A DNA stretch of 32,342 bases from Chitinophagales bacterium. GTDB taxonomy: Bacteria > Bacteroidota > Bacteroidia > Chitinophagales > JANQFB01. Both the position numbers and the translations under genes were made by a program. Under the pieces are notes generated by a model. It did not search any database and was not told the DNA's origin. It worked only from the letters and a program-made list of their open reading frames with translations. The stretch is from assembly GCA_028278085.1 (NCBI GenBank), contig JANQFB010000533.1, positions 1-32,342 of the forward strand, in the 5' to 3' direction. Below are positions 8,822 to 16,924 of the stretch, one piece after another. Numbering within the stretch: the first letter of the stretch is position 1; each line of letters starts with the position of its first letter.

Positions 8822-9536
8822 TTTCCCCGAATAATATATTTGTACAGGAACCGATATTTTTCAGCCGGTGGGCATCCGATCCGATGGATACCAACGGGTT
8901 ATATTGGGTAAAGAGGGAGGTCAGCACCGGAATATGATCAATATGGTAGCGGCTGTTAAAATCGAAGGCAATACCATATTGCGCACATGCCTCGATAATC
9001 TCTTCGAAATATTCGGTGTTGAACACTTTGTGCGCTGTTAAGGACATGCCCCCCGGATGCCCCAAAACCCGGAATCCTCCCCTTTTGATGGCTGCCAGGG
9101 ATAACTCCAATTCAATTTCCTGGCTCATCTTGGCGCTGAATTCCTTGGCGGCAAACAACTTCTGCCCCATTGGGAAGCGATGGACGCTGAGGATGCTGAT
9201 ATCGGAAGCTTCCAGGTTTTCTGCCGATACATCGATCTCCCCGTCAAAATTCATGACCTTAGCCTCGAAACCGACGTAGGCTTCAAAGTCGAGCGCTTGG
9301 GCCTGTCTTCTGATCTCCCGGGCATAATCCGGGAAATAGGTGGATCCCTTGCGGATATGATCGGTAAAGCAGATCCGTTTTAAACCGACTGTTTTGGCAT
9401 GTTCGATAATGTCCTCGATCGTCCCTTCCCCATCCGTCCATTCCGAATGAAAATGCAGATCACTTTTCCGGTAATCTTCATCTATATCGTTGAAATGCTT
9501 GAAGGAAAAGGATTGGGATGAATTGTCAATATGCAT
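8808..9536 (-). CDS. PHP-domain metal-dependent phosphoesterase
   Basis: The 242-aa protein has all the metal-ligand motifs of the PHP family in order: LHFHSEWTDG (HxH), FTDH, the region around VGFEAKVM, ILSVHRF, VLGHPGG and SIGSDAHR. It has no attached polymerase domain and matches the size of stand-alone histidinol-phosphatase-like enzymes, which hydrolyse small phosphate esters with two or three metals. Within this cluster it probably dephosphorylates a sugar or sugar-acid intermediate. I start at ATG 9536 (MHIDNSSQ), because the frame's first start is a TTG three codons upstream. A TTG-N22-TAAATTTG promoter about 100 nt upstream and a 160-nt gap from the aminotransferase suggest it can be transcribed independently. 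Confidence 0.86.
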   Translation of the reverse strand: MHIDNSSQSFSFKHFNDIDEDYRKSDLHFHSEWTDGEGTIEDIIEHAKTVGLKRICFTDHIRKGSTYFPDYAREIRRQAQALDFEAYVGFEAKVMNFDGEIDVSAENLEASDISILSVHRFPMGQKLFAAKEFSAKMSQEIELELSLAAIKRGGFRVLGHPGGMSLTAHKVFNTEYFEEIIEACAQYGIAFDFNSRYHIDHIPVLTSLFTQYNPLVSIGSDAHRLKNIGSCTNILFGENEVV

Positions 9537-9599
9537 GTGATCCAATTAAGAGCAGGGACGCGGAGCTGATATCATCCTGCCGTTGATCTTAGAACGATG

Positions 9600-9620
9600 T
9601 GCCAGCCCGGCCGGTGGCAT
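9600..9620 (-). other. Short GC-rich hairpin in the PHP-gene leader
   Basis: TGCCA and TGGCA close a GC-rich imperfect hairpin around CCCGGCCGG in the untranslated leader of the PHP operon. It lies between the predicted promoter and the ATG, so it could affect leader stability. There is no T run, so termination is unlikely. Confidence 0.3.
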
Positions 9621-9641
9621 TTTGACCGGTAAAAGACTTGG

Positions 9642-9674
9642 CAAATTTAGGAAAATAAAGTAGCATTCCGACAA
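9642..9674 (-). promoter_or_regulatory. Bacteroidota-type promoter for the PHP gene
   Basis: Read on the minus strand there is TTG (9672-9674), 22 nt, then TAAATTTG (9642-9649). This matches the known -33 TTG / -7 TAnnTTTG pattern of Bacteroidota housekeeping promoters with an allowed spacing. The local context TTTTCCTAAATTTGC is nearly identical to that upstream of the epimerase at 11818, which supports both. Confidence 0.55.
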
Positions 9675-9696
9675 GCTAATTAATAATGTCCGGACT

Positions 9697-10839
9697 TTAT
9701 AGCCTTACACTACTGGGGATATTGACCAGGCGATCTTCGAGCCATTCCGCCTGGGAGAGATCGTGGGGAGTGGTGGTTTTAAACATATCCAGCTTATTCA
9801 TCAATGTCCAGGCCGGCCGCGTCATGACGCCGGCATCATTGGTTTGCCGGAGAAATTGATCTCTTTGTTCCCGGTTTTCCAGGATCACGGCATTCAACCA
9901 ATAATTGGCATAGCAATGTGCAGGTTCTTCGACAAAGCTGATACCCTGGCCCTTAAAGAATTCCGTATACAAACCGGCTAAATCTCTTTTGTTGTCAATA
10001 TACGCATCCAGGTGTTCTAATTGGGCACAAGCTACGGCTGCGTTGATGTTCGGCAACCGGTAATTATAGCCGATCTCATCATGTACATATTCCCAGGGAT
10101 GGGGAACTTTGGCTGTTGTGGTGATATGTTTGGCTCTTTGTGCCCAGGCTTCATCATCGGTTATGATCACACCCCCTCCACCGCAGGTTACGGTTTTATT
10201 GCCATTGAAACTGTATACACCGACTTTACCGAAAGTGCCGGTGGCTTTTTCCTTGTATTTTGACCCTAAGGACTCAGCGGAATCTTCTATCAGGGTGATC
10301 CCATAACGGGAACATATCTCTGCAATCTGATCGATCACCACCGGATGGCCGAAAGTGTGCATCGGCATACAGCCGCCGATCCTTTTACCGCTGCTTTGAT
10401 CATAGCAAAACCCATCATCTTTCCGGACCACATGTTTTTCCAGGAAAGCTTCCAGGCTGTCCGGGCTCATCCCGAGGGTCTGACGATCCACGTCGACAAA
10501 TACCGGAGATGCGCCGGCATAGGAGATGGCATTGCAGGTAGCTACGAAAGTCAGGGGTTGGGTGATCACCTCATCCCCCCGTTCTACACCGGCAACGATC
10601 ATCGCCATGTGCAAAGCTACCGTACCATTGACGGTTGCCACGGCATGTTCCGCCCCGGAAATATCCCGGATCATTTCCTCAAATTGGGTAACATATTTCC
10701 CGACATAGGAAACGAAGGTAGAATCGATACAATCGTTCAGGTACTCTTTTTCCCGGCCAATAAATTTAGGTTCATGAAGGGGGATGAATTGATCGGTGTC
10801 AAAAACCGACCGGATAAAATCGATGGTTGGCTCAAACAT
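9697..10839 (-). CDS. LegC/DegT-family PLP aminotransferase
   Basis: This 380-aa protein is a DegT/DnrJ/EryC1-type sugar aminotransferase: FIPLHEPKFIG near the start, GTVALHMAM, GDEVITQPLTFVATCNAI, LIEDSAESLGS, the PLP lysine in SFNGNKTVTCGGGG (about K215), and GYNYRLPNINAAVACAQLE. Sequence style and length fit the LegC-like subfamily found in legionaminic-acid-like pathways, which transfers an amino group from glutamate to C4 of a keto-sugar nucleotide. The open frame extends 51 codons further upstream, but that extension lies within the preceding gene and has a low-complexity, shadow-like composition. ATG 10839 gives the classic ATGTTTGA overlap with the upstream epimerase stop, so I use it. 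The upstream epimerase may supply its keto-sugar substrate. Confidence 0.9.
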   Translation of the reverse strand: MFEPTIDFIRSVFDTDQFIPLHEPKFIGREKEYLNDCIDSTFVSYVGKYVTQFEEMIRDISGAEHAVATVNGTVALHMAMIVAGVERGDEVITQPLTFVATCNAISYAGASPVFVDVDRQTLGMSPDSLEAFLEKHVVRKDDGFCYDQSSGKRIGGCMPMHTFGHPVVIDQIAEICSRYGITLIEDSAESLGSKYKEKATGTFGKVGVYSFNGNKTVTCGGGGVIITDDEAWAQRAKHITTTAKVPHPWEYVHDEIGYNYRLPNINAAVACAQLEHLDAYIDNKRDLAGLYTEFFKGQGISFVEEPAHCYANYWLNAVILENREQRDQFLRQTNDAGVMTRPAWTLMNKLDMFKTTTPHDLSQAEWLEDRLVNIPSSVRL

Positions 10840-11818
10840 TACGATACTTGGCGTTGTCAGGATCGGTGATGAATTGATTGTCGAGCGCCTGCTTGATGGT
10901 GCGGATCCCATCCGGTACACGCATGGTGATCCTGAAATCCAGCTTATCCCTGATCTTATCGAAGTTGACCCTGTAGTCGCGGGGATCTTCATCCTTTTTT
11001 ACATAGGATATATTGGCATCGGGTATCTGATCGCTGATCTCGTTAACGATCATTTGCTTGGTATAGTTTTCATTGGTATCGCCCACATTGAATACATCAA
11101 AGGCCACCTGTTCATCCGTGGCATTAAATACGGCGATCACCGACCTCGACAGATCCCTGACATGACAGTAGGGCCGCCAGAATTGTTCCCCGAAGATGAC
11201 CAATTCCCGGCCCAGGGCCAGTTCTCGTGTAAATTCGTTGACCGTCAGGTCGAAGCGGATCCGGGATGATAGGCCATAAACCGTCGAAAACCGGAGACAG
11301 GTCGGTTTACAGGTATTGTTTTTATCCTGGCCCAACAAATACTTTTCGATCTCCACCTTGGTTTCGGCATATAAGGAAACCGGCGCTAACTCGGAATCTT
11401 CCCGGACAAAAGCATTCGGATCCTTCATTTTCCCGTAATTGCTGCAGGTAGAGGCGAAGACAAATTTTTGCACACTCATCTCATTGGCCAGATCATAGAC
11501 CATCCGGGTACCGTCGAGGTTGATACTGCGGGCCAGATCGGGTTGCTTGGCACAGGCCGGGTCACCGACAATTGCGGCCAGGTGAGCGACATAATCGATC
11601 CCTTCCAGGGCCTTTCTCACATCGGCTTCTTCCCGCACATCCCCTTTCAGGAATTCGATCCGGTCATGGTCGAGCAAGTCGATCACCGGCTCACCACCGA
11701 ACATCAGCATATCCAGGATCCTGACATGGTAGCCATCTTCCAGCAATAGCCTGACCAATACGCTTCCGATATAACCGGCGCCACCGGTTACCAATACTTT
11801 TTTGTTTTTTAAAGTCAT
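10832..11818 (-). CDS. NAD-dependent epimerase/dehydratase (extended SDR)
   Basis: The 328-aa product starts with KVLVTGGAGYIGSVLV (NAD-binding GxxGxxG). It has AHLAAIVGDPAC, the catalytic SLYAETKVEIEK (YxxxK) with FASTCSNYG, and FWRPYCHVRDLSRSV, typical of extended SDR nucleotide-sugar enzymes. It probably makes the keto or epimerised sugar nucleotide used by the aminotransferase gene that overlaps its end by 8 nt. I chose ATG 11818 (MTLKNKKV). A longer frame begins at an ATG at 11887, but that codon is inside an intergenic palindrome and adds residues with no fold. A good -7 element (TAATTTTG) lies about 27 nt upstream of the chosen start. It is the first gene of this half of the polysaccharide locus. 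Confidence 0.9.
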   Translation of the reverse strand: MTLKNKKVLVTGGAGYIGSVLVRLLLEDGYHVRILDMLMFGGEPVIDLLDHDRIEFLKGDVREEADVRKALEGIDYVAHLAAIVGDPACAKQPDLARSINLDGTRMVYDLANEMSVQKFVFASTCSNYGKMKDPNAFVREDSELAPVSLYAETKVEIEKYLLGQDKNNTCKPTCLRFSTVYGLSSRIRFDLTVNEFTRELALGRELVIFGEQFWRPYCHVRDLSRSVIAVFNATDEQVAFDVFNVGDTNENYTKQMIVNEISDQIPDANISYVKKDEDPRDYRVNFDKIRDKLDFRITMRVPDGIRTIKQALDNQFITDPDNAKYRNV

Positions 11819-11844
11819 GTTTTGTCGTTTGGATAAAAGCTCCG

Positions 11845-11852
11845 CAAAATTA
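11845..11852 (-). promoter_or_regulatory. -7 promoter element before the epimerase operon
   Basis: The minus strand reads TAATTTTG, an exact TAnnTTTG. A TGTG rather than the expected TTTG sits 22 nt upstream, inside the arm of the adjacent hairpin. The surrounding TTTTCCTAATTTTGC matches the PHP-gene promoter context at 14 of 15 positions, which strengthens the call. Confidence 0.5.
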
Positions 11853-11863
11853 GGAAAATTTTC

Positions 11864-11919
11864 GGCACCCTTGGCACAGTTCGCCATGCATTAGCTTGGT
11901 AAACTGTGCCAGGGGTGCC
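11864..11919. repeat. Large hairpin with TGGCACAGTTCGCC core (copy 1)
   Basis: The arm 11864-11881 (GGCACCCTTGGCACAGTT) pairs with 11902-11919 at 17 of 18 positions, around a 20-nt loop. It begins three bases beyond the DUF1697 stop and ends just before the epimerase promoter. It could stop DUF1697 transcription, since on the minus strand it is followed by GAAAATTTTCC, but there is no clean T run. The 14-mer TGGCACAGTTCGCC (11872-11885) recurs exactly in the palindrome at 28080-28136, so this is better read as a short repeated palindromic element. Confidence 0.65.
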
Positions 11920-11921
11920 AA

Positions 11922-12467
11922 TTACCGCTCTTTGGCCAGAGCGGCTAATTTGTTTACCGTTTTCCAGTTCCGTGTGGTGGCGGCTACTTTTAGCTTTTGC
12001 TCAAAGAAGTTATTATTCATTTTGGCCTTGCCATAGCCTTTTGGCGAGTAAAAATAGATGTTCCCGCCATCCAGTACAAAGGCCTCGGGGCTGTGATCGA
12101 CCCCATTCAACGTTTCTATGCGATCCTGTGCGGGTAATGATCCCAAAAAGGTAATATAAACCCTGTCCGGATCTTTTTCGGGATCTTGCAGAAAAGGGTT
12201 GTTGCGGATGACTGCTTCGAAATCGGACGGTTCCTTTACCAGGGTCGGCACCTCGAATCCGTAATGGCTACGGATCTTTTGTTCGATCTCACGGGCCAGT
12301 CGATCCGGGGTAGCACCGGCCTGATCAAATAATACATTGCCACTTTGGATGTAGGTTTCCACATTTTTGTAGCTCAATTCCGATAAAAGCCCCCTGAGAT
12401 CGGCCATTTTGATCTTTTTCTGACCACTGACATTGATGCCCCGGAGCATGGCAATGTAGGTTTTCAT
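11922..12467 (-). CDS. DUF1697 family protein
   Basis: The 181-aa protein carries the DUF1697 pattern: TYIAMLRGINVSGQKKIKMADLR at the start, NVETYIQSGNVLF, then RVYITFLG, and a C-terminal TTRNWKTVNKLAAL. The family is widespread and small, and its biochemical role is unknown to me. I start at ATG 12465-12467 (MKTYIAML). The open frame has a TTG three codons earlier that would overlap the upstream stop. It begins 5 nt after the porin-like gene ends, so the pair is likely co-transcribed. A large hairpin follows immediately. Confidence 0.88.
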   Translation of the reverse strand: MKTYIAMLRGINVSGQKKIKMADLRGLLSELSYKNVETYIQSGNVLFDQAGATPDRLAREIEQKIRSHYGFEVPTLVKEPSDFEAVIRNNPFLQDPEKDPDRVYITFLGSLPAQDRIETLNGVDHSPEAFVLDGGNIYFYSPKGYGKAKMNNNFFEQKLKVAATTRNWKTVNKLAALAKER

Positions 12468-12472
12468 TGGAC

Positions 12473-13801
12473 TCAAAAAGTAATTTGTCCGCCCAACACC
12501 AGGCCATGACTGAACGCGTCCCGGACACTATGGGTAGTACCGGGAGGGAAAGGCGCAAAGGGGGCACTTCCGCTGATGAAATTCAATGGGGCATACCCGT
12601 CAGTCCTGAAAAACTCAATGAATAGCTTGGAAGAATTTTGGAACATACCGGAAAACCCGGCTATTATTTGGTTTTGCCGCTCCCATGGTGCGCCGCTGGG
12701 TCCGGCCTTGAAGTTGGAGAACTCCCCTGATAGGGCATACCGAACTTTTCCTTCCGGGTTAATGTCGAATTTTGCGCCTGCAGAGAGGGAGGATACTTTG
12801 GAGGCAGGGAACACATCCAATGGCGGTGTCGGGTTATGGGTTCCCGGCCATACCTTTTCCGTAACTGCAAATCCGCCCATGAGGATTAACCGGTCGTTGA
12901 AAGTGAGTTTTCCATAAACCGTACTGGCCGGGTTGTTCTCCGCGCAGGGTTCAAAGTGCACCACCGGAAAGCTTTGGCAGTAGGCGCTTCCCAGTAAATA
13001 GGACCCACCTAACATGAATTTCACATCCTCGCCGATCTTCAGGGTGTAATTCAGGTCACCTGCAAAGTTGTTGAGTTGTGATGGAACATTGGTAGAATCG
13101 CCGACAGGTGTATGCATCGCCCGGAACTGTGCGCCACCCTGAACGGCCATTAAGGTTGCATGCAGCCCCCATTTCTTGAAGGCAACCTGGGCCCCATAGC
13201 CCAATCCTCCAAAGGCATGCCACATGGTTGAATTCGTAAAAGGACTTACGGAACCCGTCAGACCAAAAGGTGCATCCATCTTACCAATGGCACCATAGAG
13301 GGGAAGTTTGTTCAGGTCACCAAACACGATAAAGCCTTTGCGCAATTGGATCTGGTTCCTCCCCAAAGCAGTGATGGTTCCCGCTCCAAAGCTTTGCTCC
13401 GGATTATAAAGCATCTCCGCATAAGCGGCCAGCCAATTGTTGACAGCTCCTGCAAATGAAAGTTGGAAGGAATGGATCACTGCCTCACTGACTTCTTTAC
13501 CGATCTGGTTGTTGGCTGTCGGATGGCGCATGAGATAGCCAAACTTTGAGTCGGTGTTGGATTGCTGATAGTCTGCCAATGCAATAAGGGATGCCCCCAG
13601 GATCAGTTGCTGTTCCCGGAGGTTTCCGGCTTTTCGTTCTTCTAAAAAGATGTTGACTTTGCGCAGATCCTGGTTTGGTTCCAGCATTTTATAACTGAAC
13701 GGTGAGTTGAGACCGATCGATCCATTTGATTTCATGGGGATGGTGTTTTGTGCTAGTGTGGTTGCACTACATAGCACAAGGATCAAGGTTAATTGTTTCA
13801 T
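12473..13801 (-). CDS. Outer-membrane porin-like beta-barrel
   Basis: A 442-aa protein with a signal peptide (MKQLTLILVLCSATTLAQ, cleavage probably after LAQ). The rest is rich in alternating aromatic and polar strands separated by short turns (NNWLAAYAEMLY, GFIVFGDLN, KWGLHATLMAVQGG, VKFMLGGSYLLG), ending in LVLGGQITF with the terminal Phe typical of barrel proteins. The AYAEMLYNPEQSFG and YGAIGKMDAPFG phrases remind me of LbtU-type siderophore porins. That assignment is tentative; solute specificity is not readable. It probably sits in the outer membrane and takes up a small molecule. The start ATG 13801 gives a standard signal peptide. DUF1697 follows 5 nt later. Confidence 0.8.
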   Translation of the reverse strand: MKQLTLILVLCSATTLAQNTIPMKSNGSIGLNSPFSYKMLEPNQDLRKVNIFLEERKAGNLREQQLILGASLIALADYQQSNTDSKFGYLMRHPTANNQIGKEVSEAVIHSFQLSFAGAVNNWLAAYAEMLYNPEQSFGAGTITALGRNQIQLRKGFIVFGDLNKLPLYGAIGKMDAPFGLTGSVSPFTNSTMWHAFGGLGYGAQVAFKKWGLHATLMAVQGGAQFRAMHTPVGDSTNVPSQLNNFAGDLNYTLKIGEDVKFMLGGSYLLGSAYCQSFPVVHFEPCAENNPASTVYGKLTFNDRLILMGGFAVTEKVWPGTHNPTPPLDVFPASKVSSLSAGAKFDINPEGKVRYALSGEFSNFKAGPSGAPWERQNQIIAGFSGMFQNSSKLFIEFFRTDGYAPLNFISGSAPFAPFPPGTTHSVRDAFSHGLVLGGQITF

Positions 13802-13973
13802 GATGGTTGTGGTTTAATGTGGTTTATATCGATTTGGAATATCCTTTGTTGAAATGGCTTTTATGTGTGGTTAGCTATTGATTTTCAGGGGGCATATTAC
13901 CATAAATGAGGTATTTCTTTTTCGCGCTGCCTTATGCATCTTTGCTATTTAGAATTCGTCTAAATAAATAAGT

Positions 13974-14459
13974 ATGGAAGAGCTATTCCCTGTTATTCGT
14001 ACTGTACATGTGTTGTCCGGTTCATTCTGGATTGGAGAGGTAGTTGTCATCAATTTCATATTGATCCCCGTATTATCAAATTTTCAAGGTGATATGAGAA
14101 AACAATTTTTGATCACCCTATTCCCTAAAATATTCCATTTAGCTTCTATCCTTTCTGCAACAGTTGTGATTACCGGTGTGTTCATGGTGTATTATATGAC
14201 CAATGGTGACTTTAATAATTTGCTTTCGGGAAGGTGGGGCTTGTCCATATTGGTTGGCGGAAGTTTGGGTATTATCTTAACGGCTTTCCACTTTTTTATG
14301 GAAAACAGGTTGGCTAAAAAAATAGGCCTGGGCAAACAAGGCGATGAGGAAAAATTAGGCGAAGTACATGTTAAATTGAAGATTGTTCCCAGAATGGGCC
14401 TGATAGTTATCACTTGCATATTTTTACTAATGATCAACGCTGTCCGGGGTATTTTTTAA
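13974..14459 (+). CDS. Four-helix integral membrane protein (CopD/DUF2269-like)
   Basis: This 161-aa protein has four predicted membrane segments (about residues 6-32, 52-75, 88-108 and 138-158). A histidine lies in the first (IRTVHVLSGSFWIGEVV) and another in the second (FPKIFHLASILSA), the arrangement seen in small CopD-like or cytochrome-b-like membrane proteins. A copper or haem role is only a family-level guess. The gene stands alone, divergent from the porin gene and converging on the TPR gene. The ATG at 13974 lies just after an AT-rich stretch. A CATCTTTG at 13937-13944 is one base from the TAnnTTTG element, but has no good -33 partner. Confidence 0.75.
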   Translation: MEELFPVIRTVHVLSGSFWIGEVVVINFILIPVLSNFQGDMRKQFLITLFPKIFHLASILSATVVITGVFMVYYMTNGDFNNLLSGRWGLSILVGGSLGIILTAFHFFMENRLAKKIGLGKQGDEEKLGEVHVKLKIVPRMGLIVITCIFLLMINAVRGIF

Positions 14460-14522
14460 AGCACAATCAGGCGCTTAATACCGTACTGGCACGTTATTCA
14501 ACCGGTGTGTATACCCCTTTTG

Positions 14523-14569
14523 TTTTCAGGAATTTATGCCGCACGATAAAGATACATATTCCTTGAAAA
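14523..14569. terminator. Weak inverted repeat between convergent genes
   Basis: TTTTCAGGAAT (14523-14533) pairs, with one bulge, with ATTCCTTGAAAA (14558-14569) around a loop of about 24 nt. It lies in the 130-nt gap between the CopD-like gene and the TPR gene, which face each other. It could serve as a shared terminator. The stem is AT-rich and short, so this is tentative. Confidence 0.3.
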
Positions 14570-14589
14570 AACCGCAAAAGGTGGTCGTT

Positions 14590-15339
14590 CTATTTTTCCT
14601 GGTCATGACAGGAGCGGGCATATACTTCATTGGCTTTACCATACCCCAAAGCTGCAGCTTTCTTATAGTCAGCACAGGCGCCTGGCAGATCACCCAGCTT
14701 ACGCTTAATGTTTGCCCGGTTATTGTAAGGATAAGCATAGCCGGGTGAAAGTTGAATGGCCTTGGAGTAGTCAGCCATCGCCCCCTCATAATCTTTTAGA
14801 TCATCCTTGATGCTTCCCCGAACATTATAGGCATGTTCATTCAGGGAGTCGATTTGAATGGCGGTATTCAGGTCCGTCAGGCTGTGATCATAAGCCCCCA
14901 GCCGTCTGAACACCATACTTCTGGTAATATAAGCCTTTACATAGGCTGGATCCAGGGAAATGGCCTTGTCCAGATACCCCATTGCTTTGTCGGGATCAGT
15001 TCTCCGGAGTGCATAACCCATCCCATATAGCGCCAATGTGTTCAAGGAGTCTATTTTCAGCGCCTGGTAATAATCAAGCATAGCTTTGGAATAGTCAAGT
15101 CCGCCATTTTCATAGTTCTCCAGCTTATGTTTTGCCCTGCCTCTGAATGCAAAGTAATTGGCGTTGTTCGAGTCAAGGGCAATGGCTTTCGAGTAAAAAT
15201 TGATGGCTTGTGCAAAGTTTTTGTCTTTAAAGCGCTCATGCCCGCAATTAGCCAGCGAGTCTGCTGTTTCTTTGTTGGCGTTTGATATGGGAGGAAATGC
15301 CAGGAGGAGCCCGATGATTATGGTTGGTTTTTTTAACAT
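14590..15339 (-). CDS. Secreted/periplasmic TPR-repeat protein
   Basis: A 249-aa protein with an N-terminal signal peptide (MLKKPTIIIGLLLAFPPISNA) followed by about five tetratricopeptide repeats, each with the GxAxxxxxxAIxLDP-like pattern (FAQAINFYSKAIALDSNN, PDKAMGYLDKAISLDPAY, DHSLTDLNTAIQIDSLN, EGAMADYSKAIQLSPGY, LPGACADYKKAAALG). TPRs form helical scaffolds for protein binding. Export places it in the periplasm or on the outer membrane. Partner unknown. It is a single gene transcribed away from the MATE gene's 3' end, with ATG 15339. The 168-nt gap downstream of the MATE gene holds a small ACTCCT/AGGAGT hairpin (15420-15434) and nothing else I can name. Confidence 0.85.
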   Translation of the reverse strand: MLKKPTIIIGLLLAFPPISNANKETADSLANCGHERFKDKNFAQAINFYSKAIALDSNNANYFAFRGRAKHKLENYENGGLDYSKAMLDYYQALKIDSLNTLALYGMGYALRRTDPDKAMGYLDKAISLDPAYVKAYITRSMVFRRLGAYDHSLTDLNTAIQIDSLNEHAYNVRGSIKDDLKDYEGAMADYSKAIQLSPGYAYPYNNRANIKRKLGDLPGACADYKKAAALGYGKANEVYARSCHDQEK

Positions 15340-15508
15340 TTTAAATTAGCGTGAACGGTTTAGCTAATGCCAGATTACAATGTTATAGGTTTTGTTGGCG
15401 GATCGTGGCTTTTGCTCCTGACTCCTGAGAGGAGTATGAATTCAGCTACATATGTGGCTTGCTCATTCATCTCTCCGTTGCCATATCGATTGTTGCCAAC
15501 TTTTTCCG

Positions 15509-16921
15509 TTAGGGACTTTTTCCGAATATCTGTTGCTTTAAAAGTTTAAAGTCATCCATGTATGCTTGTACCCGGTTGACGCCATACAGATCGGAATTGT
15601 TGGTGAGCAGCCATTTACTCAGCGCCTTGTCGGCAACAAACACTCCAATGAAATTAGCCAGTGCAATACCCACCCATATCCCTTCCAAACGGAACCATGA
15701 ACCGATAAATGTCAGGGGAATGGTAAGCATTAATGATTTGATGAGCGTAATCCGGAGTGATGCTTTTGGTTGATATACACCGTTAAAAAAAGAGGTCGTT
15801 GTAAGGGTCAATCCATAAGCAGCAAAGGAAATTCCTACGATCCGGAAATAGGTTTTGGTGTACCCGATCACTGCAAGATCATCCGTGAAGATGGAGGTCA
15901 TGGCACCCGCCAATCCCAGCAAGAGGAGATAGAAAGCTACTGACCAGTAAACATTGAGTTTGCCAGCATAAACAATCAGTTGATCCAGGCGTTCCCGGAT
16001 CTTAGCTCCGAAATTTTGGGCCACTAGGGGCGTCAAGATAACGCTCAGGGCAAGTATACCTGTCAGGCCAAGCGATTCAATACGAATAGCGATACCATAG
16101 GCTGCCACAGCTTTATCTCCATATTTCGCCACCAAGGCGGTAATCACGGTAATAGCGATCGGATTCAACACCTGTGCTGCTACGGCAGGTAATCCGACCA
16201 GGAGGATCTCTCCTAGTCCGGTTTTTATTTTTTGAAGGTTTAAAATGTTTTTTAGCGACCACAATTTCTCTTTGATCAGCAGCGCCGTCATTAGCACCAA
16301 GGTAAGTAGCCAGGAGATCACTGTGGCGAGCGCAGCGCCTTGTAGTTCCAACCTTGGGAAAGGGCCCATTCCAAATATCAGTAAATAATCCAGCAACCCG
16401 TTGCAAATTCCACCAATGGCCATGATGATGGTGGATTGGACCATAATTCCCTTGGACATTAATGAAGCATTGCCAACGAGCGTTCCTACAAGGGCAAACA
16501 TACCGATGTAAATGATCTCCATGTAATCAGCAATCATAGGAAGGGTTGTTGTTGCTGCTCCAAGCAAAGCAAACACCATTGAAATGGTATAGAAACCCAG
16601 TACTCCTATGCCAAGCGTCAAAAACATGAAGGCAAACTGAGATATGGTGGTGAGGAAGCTTGCCTTTTCAGCGTTTTCTTCCCCCAACGACTTACCTACC
16701 GCAGCGGATATTCCTGCAGCAATACCCATAAACAAGCTTACAATGAGTAAATAAACCGGATAAGCAAATCCAATGGCAGCCAATTCGGTCGATCCCAGCT
16801 TACCAATGAAATAGGTATCTACCAGTTGAAATAAGAAGGTAAGCAGCATTCCAAAAGATGCCGGCGCTATCATGGAAATGATGCTTGCACGAACTGGCCT
16901 ATGTAGTAGGTTATTGCCCAT
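15509..16921 (-). CDS. MATE-family multidrug/metabolite efflux transporter
   Basis: A 470-aa, 12-helix membrane protein with the MATE hallmarks: two homologous bundles of six helices beginning HRPVRASIISMIAPASFGMLLTFLFQLVDTYFIGKLG and VGLPAVAAQVLNPIAI, plus AAGISAAVGKSLGEEN. MATE proteins export cationic drugs or metabolites in exchange for Na+ or H+ across the inner membrane. The usual length is about 450 residues, so it is complete. The ATG at 16921 lies 3 nt after the stop of a short gene fragment (16925-17164), so its own promoter probably lies in or before that fragment. Substrate is not predictable. Confidence 0.92.
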   Translation of the reverse strand: MGNNLLHRPVRASIISMIAPASFGMLLTFLFQLVDTYFIGKLGSTELAAIGFAYPVYLLIVSLFMGIAAGISAAVGKSLGEENAEKASFLTTISQFAFMFLTLGIGVLGFYTISMVFALLGAATTTLPMIADYMEIIYIGMFALVGTLVGNASLMSKGIMVQSTIIMAIGGICNGLLDYLLIFGMGPFPRLELQGAALATVISWLLTLVLMTALLIKEKLWSLKNILNLQKIKTGLGEILLVGLPAVAAQVLNPIAITVITALVAKYGDKAVAAYGIAIRIESLGLTGILALSVILTPLVAQNFGAKIRERLDQLIVYAGKLNVYWSVAFYLLLLGLAGAMTSIFTDDLAVIGYTKTYFRIVGISFAAYGLTLTTTSFFNGVYQPKASLRITLIKSLMLTIPLTFIGSWFRLEGIWVGIALANFIGVFVADKALSKWLLTNNSDLYGVNRVQAYMDDFKLLKQQIFGKSP

Positions 16922-16924
16922 ATA

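Noticed and set aside
10840-10992. 51-codon N-terminal extension of the aminotransferase frame
   Set aside because: It lies inside the preceding epimerase gene and has a shadow-frame composition. The ATG at 10839 gives a normal length and an ATGTTTGA overlap.
11819-11887. Longer epimerase start at an ATG at 11887
   Set aside because: The extra residues are coded by the intergenic palindrome and the promoter box. The NAD-binding motif begins correctly from 11818.
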